DNA from: Bacillus sp. T33-2
GTDB taxonomy: Bacteria; Bacillota; Bacilli; Bacillales; Cytobacillaceae
NCBI RefSeq assembly: GCF_002860205.1
Contig: NZ_PGVB01000016.1
Location: 1 to 64,000 of the forward strand
Reading direction: 5' to 3'
DNA length: 64,000 bases
In this document: positions 17,809 to 25,443 of the stretch, piece after piece
How positions within the stretch are numbered: the stretch's first letter is position 1
How the letters are laid out: each line of letters opens with the position of its first letter
Notes under the pieces: generated by a model
What the model was told of the DNA's origin: nothing
Database searches by the model: none
The model's input: only the letters and a program-made list of their open reading frames with translations
Translations under genes and position numbers: made by a program

Positions 17809-19413
17809 ATGAAAAAATACACAGTTACACTGTTGGCGGTTCTGCTTTTGCTTTCAGCCTTGCTGGCAGGATGCTCCGGATCGTCGTCAACTGACTCTAA
17901 AGGCGGAAAGGGTGGCTCGGATTCAAAGACAATCATCGTTGGATTGGAAGCAGAGCCTACTTCATTGGATGCCCACCAGATTTCAGACTACAACTCAAGC
18001 CGGGCAGCAATGGAAATTTACGACCAGCTGGTCCAGTTTAAAGATGAGAGCACGGAGCTGGAGCCAGATCTGGCAGAAAAATGGGATGTTTCCGATGATG
18101 GTCTTGAATATACTTTTCACCTGAAAAAGGATGTCAAGTTCCATGACGGAACACCATTAAATGCAGAGGCGGTCAAATTCAGCTTTGACCGGCAGAGGGA
18201 TCCAAATCATCCGTTCCACGACACTGGAACATATGCTTATGCAGAGTTTACCTTTGGCCCAATCGAAACCGTTGAGGTTGTTGATGAATTGACGGTAAAA
18301 ATCAAGCTTAAAGAGCCGTTTGCTCCATTCCTTGGAAACATGGCAATGCACGCAGCAAGTATTGTCAGCCCGGCAGCAGTTGAAAAGCACGGAGCTGATT
18401 TCACGAAAAATCCGGTTGGTACCGGACCGTTTAAATTTGCGAGCTGGAGCCCTGGTGTAGAAATTGTTCTTGAGAAAAACGAGGAGCACTTCCGAGGAGC
18501 TCCAACGATCGAAAAACTGATCTTCAAGCCTATTACAGAAGCGCAAACCCGCCTGGCTGAGCTTGAAGCTGGCAACATTGATGTAATGGTGAACATACCG
18601 CCGGATGATCTTGAAAGACTCCGCGGAAACGAGAGCATTTCCCTTGTTGAGCAGGCTGGCATGCATGTATGGTGGACAGCGTTCAATACACAGAGAGCAC
18701 CATTTGATAACGTGAAAGTCCGTCAGGCTGTCAATTATGCGATTAACAAAGAAGCAATTGTTGATGGAATCCTGCAGGGTTCCGGGGAAGTGGCCAACAG
18801 TGTGCTTCCTCCGACAGTATGGGGACATAACCCGAGCGTGACAAATTACGATTATAACGTAGAAAAAGCGAAGGAGCTTCTTGCTGAAGCAAACTATCCT
18901 GACGGTTTTGAAGTAACGTACTGGGTGCCGGAATCTGGTTCAGGCATGCAGCAGCCTCAGGCAATGGCCGCAGCCATCCAGTCTGACCTGGAAAAAATAG
19001 GTGTAAAGGTAAACATCCAGACACTGGAATGGGGTGCATACCTTGATAAAGTATTCGTGCCTGCAGACCAGAACGATATGGATATGCACCAGATGTCATG
19101 GATCGGCGACAACGGTGACCCGGACAACTTCCTGTACATCCTTTTCAGCGGCGAGCAATGGCCAACAGCTGGCTTCAACGACTCCTATTATAAGAACGAA
19201 AAGGTTGATGAGCTTCTTTCAAAAGCACGTGTGACAAAGGACAAAGCTGGGCGTACAGCAATGTATGAGGAAGCACAAGAACTCATCATGGCAGATGCTC
19301 CATGGATCACTATTGACCATGAAAAGCAAATCATAGGGACATCAAGCGCAGTTAAAAACTTCAAGCTTCATCCAACAGGAGTATTCCGTTTTTCAAATGT
19401 AGTAAAAGAGTAA
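17809..19413 (+). CDS. Peptide/nickel-type ABC transporter substrate-binding lipoprotein
   Basis: This 534-residue protein has a lipoprotein signal (LLSALLAGCSGS). The SBP_bac_5 fold is shown by EPTSLDAHQISDYNSSRAA, LAEKWDVSDDGLEYTFHLKKDVKFHDG and NPVGTGPFKFASWSPG. It is closest in pattern to glutathione/dipeptide binding proteins (GsiB/DppA/OppA). ATG at 17809 follows AAAGGGGGATATGGC. A hairpin after the gene likely keeps the transcript of this protein more abundant than the permeases, a common arrangement. Confidence 0.9.
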   Translation: MKKYTVTLLAVLLLLSALLAGCSGSSSTDSKGGKGGSDSKTIIVGLEAEPTSLDAHQISDYNSSRAAMEIYDQLVQFKDESTELEPDLAEKWDVSDDGLEYTFHLKKDVKFHDGTPLNAEAVKFSFDRQRDPNHPFHDTGTYAYAEFTFGPIETVEVVDELTVKIKLKEPFAPFLGNMAMHAASIVSPAAVEKHGADFTKNPVGTGPFKFASWSPGVEIVLEKNEEHFRGAPTIEKLIFKPITEAQTRLAELEAGNIDVMVNIPPDDLERLRGNESISLVEQAGMHVWWTAFNTQRAPFDNVKVRQAVNYAINKEAIVDGILQGSGEVANSVLPPTVWGHNPSVTNYDYNVEKAKELLAEANYPDGFEVTYWVPESGSGMQQPQAMAAAIQSDLEKIGVKVNIQTLEWGAYLDKVFVPADQNDMDMHQMSWIGDNGDPDNFLYILFSGEQWPTAGFNDSYYKNEKVDELLSKARVTKDKAGRTAMYEEAQELIMADAPWITIDHEKQIIGTSSAVKNFKLHPTGVFRFSNVVKE

Positions 19414-19417
19414 TCAA

Positions 19418-19455
19418 GAAGAGGGAAAAGGAGGCAGCTCCTCTTTCCTCTTTTA
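19418..19455 (+). terminator. Intra-operon attenuating hairpin
   Basis: GAGGGAAAAGGAG-gcag-CTCCTCTTTCCTC followed by TTTTAC, between the binding protein and the first permease. Confidence 0.65.
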
Positions 19456-19515
19456 CATAAGCGGGCCGGCACTTATCCGGCTATGCTTTTATCTAACTTG
19501 GGAGGTGTACAGCAG

Positions 19516-20463
19516 ATGGCATCTTATATCATGAGGCGGCTGTTGGGGCTTGTTCCGGTATTGTTGGGTGTGACGATCCTGGTGTTTTCCATCATGCATC
19601 TTTCACCCGGCGATCCCGCAAAAATCATCCTTGGCCCGAAAGCTACAGCTGAATCGATTGAAAAATTGAATGCACAGCTTGGCCTGGACCAGCCGTTGCA
19701 TACCCAGTATCTGACCTGGATGGGAAATGTTTTTCAGGGAGAGTGGGGAAGGTCCATCCAGATGAAGATGGAGGTGCTGCCGCTAGTCGCTGAACGGTTT
19801 ACTGCGACGCTGATTTTAACAGTCGCGAGTATTTTAATTGCTGCTGTTGTGGGAATTGGCGGAGGTATCATTTCCGCTTATAAAAAATACTCGTTTCTCG
19901 ACCGCTCAATGATGCTGTTTGTTCTGGTTGGGTTCTGCCTGCCCGTTTTCTGGCTCGGAATCCTTTTGCAAATTGTATTTGGTCTAAACCTGAACTGGCT
20001 GCCGATCTCGGGTATGTACTCGCCAGGACAGGAAGGGTTTATGGATTTGGTCAAGCACTTGATTCTGCCTGCCACAGCTCTGTCTGCCGGAGCTGGAGCC
20101 ATTATTGCCAGGATGACCCGTTCTTCCATGCTTGAGGTTCTTGGGCAGGACTATATCCGTACCGCTAAGTCCAAAGGGTTAAAGGACCGGAAAATCATTT
20201 TAATCCATGCGCTGAAAAATGCGTTTATTCCAATTTTGACGGTCATTGGCATGCAAATCGGCTTCCTGCTTGCTGGTGCAGTCCTCGTGGAGATGGTCTT
20301 TGCCTGGCCCGGCATAGGAACGCTGATGGTCAACGGAATCCTGGCAAGGGATTTTCCGCTTGTCCAGGGAGTCATTCTTTTTGTGGCAACCACCTACGTG
20401 ATTGTCAACCTGCTGGTTGATGTTTTATACGCTGTCTTTGACCCGCGCATTTCTTATAAATAG
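19516..20463 (+). CDS. Peptide ABC transporter permease (DppB/OppB type)
   Basis: This 315-residue inner-membrane protein begins MASYIMRRLLGLVPVLLGVT, the usual DppB start. It carries the HLSPGDPAKIILGP loop and the EAA-type coupling motif DYIRTAKSKGLKDRKIILIHALKNA. Six membrane segments are expected. ATG at 19516 follows GGAGGTG at 19501-19507. It forms the channel with the next gene. Confidence 0.92.
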   Translation: MASYIMRRLLGLVPVLLGVTILVFSIMHLSPGDPAKIILGPKATAESIEKLNAQLGLDQPLHTQYLTWMGNVFQGEWGRSIQMKMEVLPLVAERFTATLILTVASILIAAVVGIGGGIISAYKKYSFLDRSMMLFVLVGFCLPVFWLGILLQIVFGLNLNWLPISGMYSPGQEGFMDLVKHLILPATALSAGAGAIIARMTRSSMLEVLGQDYIRTAKSKGLKDRKIILIHALKNAFIPILTVIGMQIGFLLAGAVLVEMVFAWPGIGTLMVNGILARDFPLVQGVILFVATTYVIVNLLVDVLYAVFDPRISYK

Positions 20464-20475
20464 GAGGGATTCTGA

Positions 20476-21375
20476 ATGGAACCGGCCGTACGACAAAATC
20501 AGGGGATCTCTGGCGCCAGCCCGATTAAAAAGCCACAGGGGCCATGGGTGCTTGCGTGGAAAACGTTCAAGAAGGATAAAGCAGCAGTTGCTGGCCTGAT
20601 CCTGCTTGGCGTTATGGCATTAGCGATGATCCTGGCCCCATGGCTGCCCGTCTTAAATCCCGATGAGGTTGATCTTGGGAGCAGGCTGAAGCCTGTTGGC
20701 ACTGAGGGACATATACTTGGAACCGACCACCTTGGAAGGGATCTGCTGAGCCGGCTTATCTGGGGCGGCAGAGTTTCCATTCTTGTCGGAGTGGTCGCTG
20801 TAGGAATTGCATTATTATTTGGCTCCATCCTCGGATTGATTGCGGGATATTTCAGGAGCTATTTTGATACAGTGATTATGCGCTTTATGGATATTCTAAT
20901 GGCTTTCCCGTACGTGCTGCTGGCAATCGCCATTATCGCTGCGCTTGGACCGGGCCTGATGAATACCATGATCGCGGTCAGTATTGTAGGGATTCCCTAT
21001 TATGCGAGGATCGTGAGAGGAAGCACCTTAAGCTTCCGTGAAATGGAATTTGTCATGGCCGAGCGGGCACTTGGTGCCGGACATTTTCATATTATTGTTC
21101 ACCACATTTTGCCGAACTGCCTGCCGCCGCTCATTGTTGCAGTAAGCCTTGATGTTGGCTGGATGATTCTTGCAGCTGCTGGTATGAGTTTCCTTGGACT
21201 TGGCGCCCAGCCGCCACTTGCTGAGTGGGGTGTTATGCTGAGTGAAGGGCAGGAGTTTATCCGGGTAGCACCACATGTCAGTCTGCTTCCGGGCTTTGCG
21301 ATTTTCCTTGTCGTCCTGGCTCTCAATCTTGTTGGTGACGGGCTGCGGGATGCGCTAGATCCTAAATCAAAATAG
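20476..21375 (+). CDS. Peptide ABC transporter permease (DppC/OppC type)
   Basis: This 299-residue inner-membrane protein has the N-terminal OppC_N helix (WKTFKKDKAAVAGLILLGV), the GTDHLGRDLLSRLIWGGR motif and the coupling motif EFVMAERALGAGHFHIIVHHILPN. AGGAGG precedes the ATG. The gap to the previous gene is 12 bp. Confidence 0.92.
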   Translation: MEPAVRQNQGISGASPIKKPQGPWVLAWKTFKKDKAAVAGLILLGVMALAMILAPWLPVLNPDEVDLGSRLKPVGTEGHILGTDHLGRDLLSRLIWGGRVSILVGVVAVGIALLFGSILGLIAGYFRSYFDTVIMRFMDILMAFPYVLLAIAIIAALGPGLMNTMIAVSIVGIPYYARIVRGSTLSFREMEFVMAERALGAGHFHIIVHHILPNCLPPLIVAVSLDVGWMILAAAGMSFLGLGAQPPLAEWGVMLSEGQEFIRVAPHVSLLPGFAIFLVVLALNLVGDGLRDALDPKSK

Positions 21376-21387
21376 GAGGAATCAGTT

Positions 21388-22269
21388 ATGAAATTACCAC
21401 GTGATTGCGTTAATACATTTTCTATTGTTGCTTTTGACCCTGAAACAGGAGAACTGGGGGTTGCCGTTGCATCGAAATTTTTATCAGTTGGCTCCATCGT
21501 GCCATGGGCGAAAGCAGGAGTCGGGGCAATCGCAACCCAGTCATGGGTGAACCCAGTGTACGGCCAGCGTGGCCTTGAGCTGATGGCGGAAGGAAAAACA
21601 GCCCAGGAAACCCTGGAGATTTTAACTTCAGAGGATGTAAATCCTGAGGTACGCCAGGCTGGCTTTGTTGATGCACAAGGAAACAGCGCCACTTTCACAG
21701 GACAAGAATGCTACTCTTGGGCTGGCGGTATTTCCGGCACCAATTTTGCCTGCCAGGGAAATATCCTGACTAGCGAAAACGTAGTGCAGTCTATGGCTGA
21801 TACCTTCAAAAAAGCTGAGGGAGATTTGGCGACCCGCCTGACAGAAGCTCTCAAGGCGGGGGAGGATGCTGGCGGTGACAGCCGCGGCAAGCAGTCGGCA
21901 GCGCTTTTAATTGTAAAAGAAAACGGCGGCTACGCAGGGGTTACTGACCGGTACATCGACTTGCGGGTTGACGACCATGCTCAGCCTGTCAAGGAGCTGA
22001 AGCGCATTCTCTATTTGCATCAGCTGTATTTCCAAAAACCTAAGGAAGAAGATATCCTCCCGGTTGAGGGTCAGTTGATGGATGAGATTGTTTCTTCATT
22101 GAAAAAATTGGATTACCTCAAGACTGATGCTCCTTCAGAAGCTCACGTTTTTGAAGCGGTTCTTTCTTTCCACTTGATCGAAAACTTTGATGAAAGAATC
22201 CAGGAAAAAGGCTTTATTGATAAAAAGGTCGTTGAGTTCATGAGTGATCTGGCGACCCAAAAGGACTGA
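21388..22269 (+). CDS. DUF1028 protein (Ntn-hydrolase-like)
   Basis: This 293-residue cytoplasmic protein's first 220 residues are DUF1028: NTFSIVAFDPETGELGVAVA, VPWAKAGVGAIATQS and CYSWAGGISGTNFACQGNIL. The family belongs to the N-terminal-nucleophile hydrolase clan; its substrate is not established. The Thr of NTFS (residue 10) would be the candidate nucleophile after trimming. A helical C-terminal extension (about 225-293) is present. Its place between permeases and ATPases suggests it hydrolyses the imported peptide or amide. It overlaps the next gene by TGATG. Confidence 0.85.
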   Translation: MKLPRDCVNTFSIVAFDPETGELGVAVASKFLSVGSIVPWAKAGVGAIATQSWVNPVYGQRGLELMAEGKTAQETLEILTSEDVNPEVRQAGFVDAQGNSATFTGQECYSWAGGISGTNFACQGNILTSENVVQSMADTFKKAEGDLATRLTEALKAGEDAGGDSRGKQSAALLIVKENGGYAGVTDRYIDLRVDDHAQPVKELKRILYLHQLYFQKPKEEDILPVEGQLMDEIVSSLKKLDYLKTDAPSEAHVFEAVLSFHLIENFDERIQEKGFIDKKVVEFMSDLATQKD

Positions 22270-23264
22270 TGGCTATGACTGCTCTACTTGATGTGAAAGA
22301 TTTGGAAATCCTTTTTCGAAAAGATAAGGAGTTTGTTTCAACGGTTGGTGCGATCAGCTTTCAGGTGAAAGAGGGAGAAATGCTTGGAATCGTAGGTGAG
22401 TCAGGCTGCGGGAAAAGTGTTACCTCCCTTGCCATCATGGGTCTCCTGCCGCAGGAGATGAGCCGGGTGGGCAGCGGAAGTGAAATCTCGTTTAAGGGAA
22501 CTTCACTGACGAAACTGTCACATGCCGATTATCGCGGAGTCCGTGGGAAAGATATCTCGATGATCTTCCAGGATCCAATGACCTCACTAAATCCGGTCCT
22601 CACGATTGGTTACCAGATGAGGGAAATGGTCCTGGCCCATGAGAAGGTTTCCAAGCGGGAAGCGTGGAACCGCGGGGTGGGTATGCTGAAAAAAGTCGGT
22701 ATTCCGCGTGCGGAGCATATTATGAACGAGTACCCTCACCAGCTTTCGGGAGGGATGAGGCAGCGTGTCATGATTGCCATGGCTCTTTTGCTCCAGCCAA
22801 AGCTTCTGATTGCCGATGAACCGACGACTGCACTTGACGTGACGATCCAGGCACAGATTTTGGACCTGCTAAAACAGATACAGCAGGATTCCAACACAGC
22901 TGTCATTTTGATCACTCACGACCTTGGAGTTGTGGCCGAGGTGTGTGACCGTGTGGTTGTCATGTATGCCGGCAAGGTGGTAGAATCAGCCCCCGTTGTT
23001 GAGCTTTTTACCAATCCAAAGCATCCTTATACAAATGGACTGCTGGCATCAATGCCAACCTTGACAAGTGAACAATCCAGGTTGAACACGATTCCTGGAA
23101 GTGTGCCATTGCCGGAAGAAATGCCGGCTGGCTGCCGTTTCGCACCGCGCTGTTCCCATGCAATGCCTCATTGCTTCACAACAGAGCCGCCGTTGGTTGT
23201 GGCAGGCGAGGCCCATACCACGAGCTGTTGGCTTTATGACAAGGAGGAACAGGCATATGGCTGA
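22269..23264 (+). CDS. Peptide ABC transporter ATPase (DppD/OppD type)
   Basis: This 331-residue ATPase has Walker A GESGCGKS, signature LSGGMRQR, Walker [13 protein letters not shown] and the His switch ITHDLGV. The C-terminal oligopeptide extension contains the Cys-rich [14 protein letters not shown] segment, which in this family binds an iron-sulphur cluster. It overlaps the DUF1028 stop and the next ATPase start, so the genes are translationally coupled. Confidence 0.92.
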   Translation: MAMTALLDVKDLEILFRKDKEFVSTVGAISFQVKEGEMLGIVGESGCGKSVTSLAIMGLLPQEMSRVGSGSEISFKGTSLTKLSHADYRGVRGKDISMIFQDPMTSLNPVLTIGYQMREMVLAHEKVSKREAWNRGVGMLKKVGIPRAEHIMNEYPHQLSGGMRQRVMIAMALLLQPKLLIADEPTTALDVTIQAQILDLLKQIQQDSNTAVILITHDLGVVAEVCDRVVVMYAGKVVESAPVVELFTNPKHPYTNGLLASMPTLTSEQSRLNTIPGSVPLPEEMPAGCRFAPRCSHAMPHCFTTEPPLVVAGEAHTTSCWLYDKEEQAYG

Positions 23265-24219
23265 ACTTTTGAAAATTCGTAATCTGAAAAAATACTATCC
23301 TGTTAAAAAGGGAGTCCTGCAGAGGACTACTGGGCATGTCAAGGCCGTTGATGACGTGAGCTTCGCCCTGCAGGAAGGCGAATCACTGGGCCTCGTCGGA
23401 GAGAGCGGCTGCGGCAAATCGACGCTGGGCCGGACGATTTTGCAACTGATCAAACCGACTGAAGGAGAAGTTGTTTATTCCGGCCGGAACCTTGCCGACA
23501 TGAGTTTCCGGGAAATGAAGCCACTGCGGAAGGAACTGCAAATGATTTTCCAGGATCCATATGCCAGTTTGAACTCACGGAAAAAAATCCGTGACATCGT
23601 AATGGAGCCTCTGAAAATTCATGGAATTTCCTCGGCAAAAGAGCAGGAGGATAAGATGGAAGCGATTCTTGAGAAAGTTGGCCTGAACCGGGCATTTGCC
23701 GACCGTTACCCGCATGAATTCAGCGGCGGGCAGCGCCAGCGGATCGGAATTGCCCGCGCCTTAATGCTTAACCCCAAGCTGATCGTTGCCGACGAGCCAG
23801 TCTCGGCCCTGGATGTTTCCATCCAGGCACAGGTTTTGAACCTGCTCCAGGACTTGCAGGAAGAATTCAAACTAACGTATCTATTCATCGCCCACGACTT
23901 AAGTGTGGTCAAACACATCAGCACAAGAGTAGGTGTTATGTACCTGGGAAGGCTCGTGGAGCTCGCGCCAAAAGAAAGCCTTTATAAAGAGCCGCTCCAT
24001 CCCTATACCCAGGCGCTGATGTCTGCAGTGCCTGTGCCAAATCCGCTCATGAAGCGGGAGAGGATTATTCTGAAAGGAGACGTTCCAAGCCCGGAAAACC
24101 CGCCATCAGGCTGCGCATTCCATACCCGCTGCCACGCCTGCATGGACATCTGCCGTACCAATCGGCCCGAGCTGAAAGAAGTCCAGACAGGCCAGTTTGT
24201 TGCTTGTCATTTATATTAG
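23257..24219 (+). CDS. Peptide ABC transporter ATPase (DppF/OppF type)
   Basis: This 320-residue ATPase has Walker [10 protein letters not shown], signature FSGGQRQR, Walker [13 protein letters not shown] and C-terminal [14 protein letters not shown]. The start ATG at 23257 has AAGGAGGAACA upstream. It is the last gene of the 15.2-24.2 kb operon; a terminator follows. Confidence 0.92.
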   Translation: MAELLKIRNLKKYYPVKKGVLQRTTGHVKAVDDVSFALQEGESLGLVGESGCGKSTLGRTILQLIKPTEGEVVYSGRNLADMSFREMKPLRKELQMIFQDPYASLNSRKKIRDIVMEPLKIHGISSAKEQEDKMEAILEKVGLNRAFADRYPHEFSGGQRQRIGIARALMLNPKLIVADEPVSALDVSIQAQVLNLLQDLQEEFKLTYLFIAHDLSVVKHISTRVGVMYLGRLVELAPKESLYKEPLHPYTQALMSAVPVPNPLMKRERIILKGDVPSPENPPSGCAFHTRCHACMDICRTNRPELKEVQTGQFVACHLY

Positions 24220-24227
24220 AATTTTTG

Positions 24228-24278
24228 CCGGGTGACAGTCATCTTCCATTTTTATGGGAGGTCACTGTCATCTTTTTT
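24228..24278 (+). terminator. Rho-independent terminator
   Basis: TGACAGT...CTTCCA and TGGGAG...ACTGTCA pair, followed by T7. It ends the peptide transporter operon. Confidence 0.85.
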
Positions 24279-24407
24279 TCTCATAATGGACGTGACGATC
24301 TTATATTGATTGGTAACGGGTGCATCATTTCAAATCGCACTACTTTTTGTTATGCTTGTGGCATAAAGTGAAAAATATTATCTATATCGAAAGTGAGTTG
24401 ATTGAAT

Positions 24408-24830
24408 ATGAACAACGTTACGAAAATGAAGATATTAAAGCCAGCACATGAAGTGTTTGAAGCCTTCGTAAATCCGATGAAAATCGGGAATTTTTGGTTC
24501 TCATTAAGTTCTGAAAGATGGGAACAAGGCAAAACAATTACATTGAGATATGAAGAATATGAAGCTGAAGGGGAAATAGAAGTACTCGAAGTGGACATAA
24601 ATAAGAAAATTGTCTTTCAGTGGGGGGAAGCACATATTGTTACAATTGCACTTAATCAGTTGGATAACTCAACTACCATTGTTGAAGTCAACGAAGAAGG
24701 CTTTAATGAAACTGATAATGATTTCATCACTCAATTGATCGATAATAAAGAAGGTTGGGTTTATATGTTAACCTGTCTGAAAGGTTATTTGGAATATGGT
24801 GTGAATTTGAGAGCAGCGTTAATGAAATAG
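24408..24830 (+). CDS. SRPBCC (AHSA1/START-like) domain protein
   Basis: This 140-residue soluble protein has the Aha1/START-type pattern: PAHEVFEAFVNPMKIGNFWF, then GEIEVLEVDINKKIVFQW and a final helix GWVYMLTCLKGYLEYGVN. Members bind hydrophobic ligands in a helix-grip fold. The specific role is unknown. The ATG at 24408 is preferred over the upstream TTG. It is a single-gene unit after the peptide operon. Confidence 0.75.
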   Translation: MNNVTKMKILKPAHEVFEAFVNPMKIGNFWFSLSSERWEQGKTITLRYEEYEAEGEIEVLEVDINKKIVFQWGEAHIVTIALNQLDNSTTIVEVNEEGFNETDNDFITQLIDNKEGWVYMLTCLKGYLEYGVNLRAALMK

Positions 24831-24839
24831 CACTATGAA

Positions 24840-24977
24840 TTAAAGAGAGCTTTTTAAAACCTCCTGGGTAAGATCCTCTGCAAGTTGTTTATCTTTAACA
24901 TATGAATAGACAAGTTTAATCATCGCATTTCCATACTCAATCATTAATTGCTCGCAAAATGTTATCCAAAGAGTCAT
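24840..24977 (-). pseudogene. ECF sigma factor N-terminal fragment
   Basis: 45 codons on the minus strand read FCEQLMIEYGNAMIKLVYSY, then KDKQLAEDLTQEVLKSSL and a stop. This matches sigma-70 region 2 of ECF factors (DAEDLTQEVF motif) and ends there, with all of region 4 missing. It is a deletion remnant next to insertion-sequence debris. Confidence 0.65.
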
Positions 24978-25146
24978 GTCTAACAACACTTTTTGATTCC
25001 AACGATTTCCCCCCTCTTTCTTTATATTTTATTGACGTAGCTCGACGTGGAAAGTTTACTTTTTAAGTGTTTTTTTACATATGAAAAATAAAAAAGAGTG
25101 GGGGCGACTAAACTGTTCCCCTTGTAAAAGATATTTTTTAAAAAAG

Positions 25147-25200
25147 CTAGGCTGCTTTAAGAACATGATCTTTGTATTGAACAGGGGTCATCTTTCTGAA
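25147..25200 (-). pseudogene. IS3-family OrfB C-terminal tail
   Basis: The minus-strand codons MTPVQYKDHVLKAA and a stop match the common end of IS3-group transposases. Upstream sequence (YHQELRNAYFSER) is in another frame. Only a scar remains. Confidence 0.45.
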
Positions 25201-25221
25201 AAATAAGCGTTACGTAGTTCC

Positions 25222-25270
25222 TGGTGATAGGCACTATCCTTAAAATGGGTAGTGCCTGTCACTTTTTTTC
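25222..25270 (+). terminator. Strong hairpin with T-tract
   Basis: GTGATAGGCACTATCC pairs with GGGTAGTGCCTGTCAC, then T7. It insulates the secreted-enzyme promoter from upstream. Confidence 0.7.
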
Positions 25271-25291
25271 GAATTTTTACTTTATTCAAAA

Positions 25292-25341
25292 TTGACAATA
25301 CAATTTATAATAAATATAATTCAAGTATCGTAACTTTACAA
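25292..25341 (+). promoter_or_regulatory. Consensus sigma-A promoter with LacI-type operator
   Basis: TTGACA (25292-25297), a 17-bp spacer, TATAAT (25315-25320): both hexamers are perfect. Seven bp later TCGTAACTTTACAA (25328-25341) resembles the perfect palindrome TTGTAACGTTACAA in front of the LacI gene at 31.6 kb. It would cover the transcription start. Confidence 0.75.
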
Positions 25342-25443
25342 AACTTGACGAATGGAGGTGTGCGAATTAAATATCATACGGTTTTTTGTTTGCGCTTTCA
25401 TTTTTGTTAATCAATGAAAAATTTTACTTTCAGGGGGAGAGTC

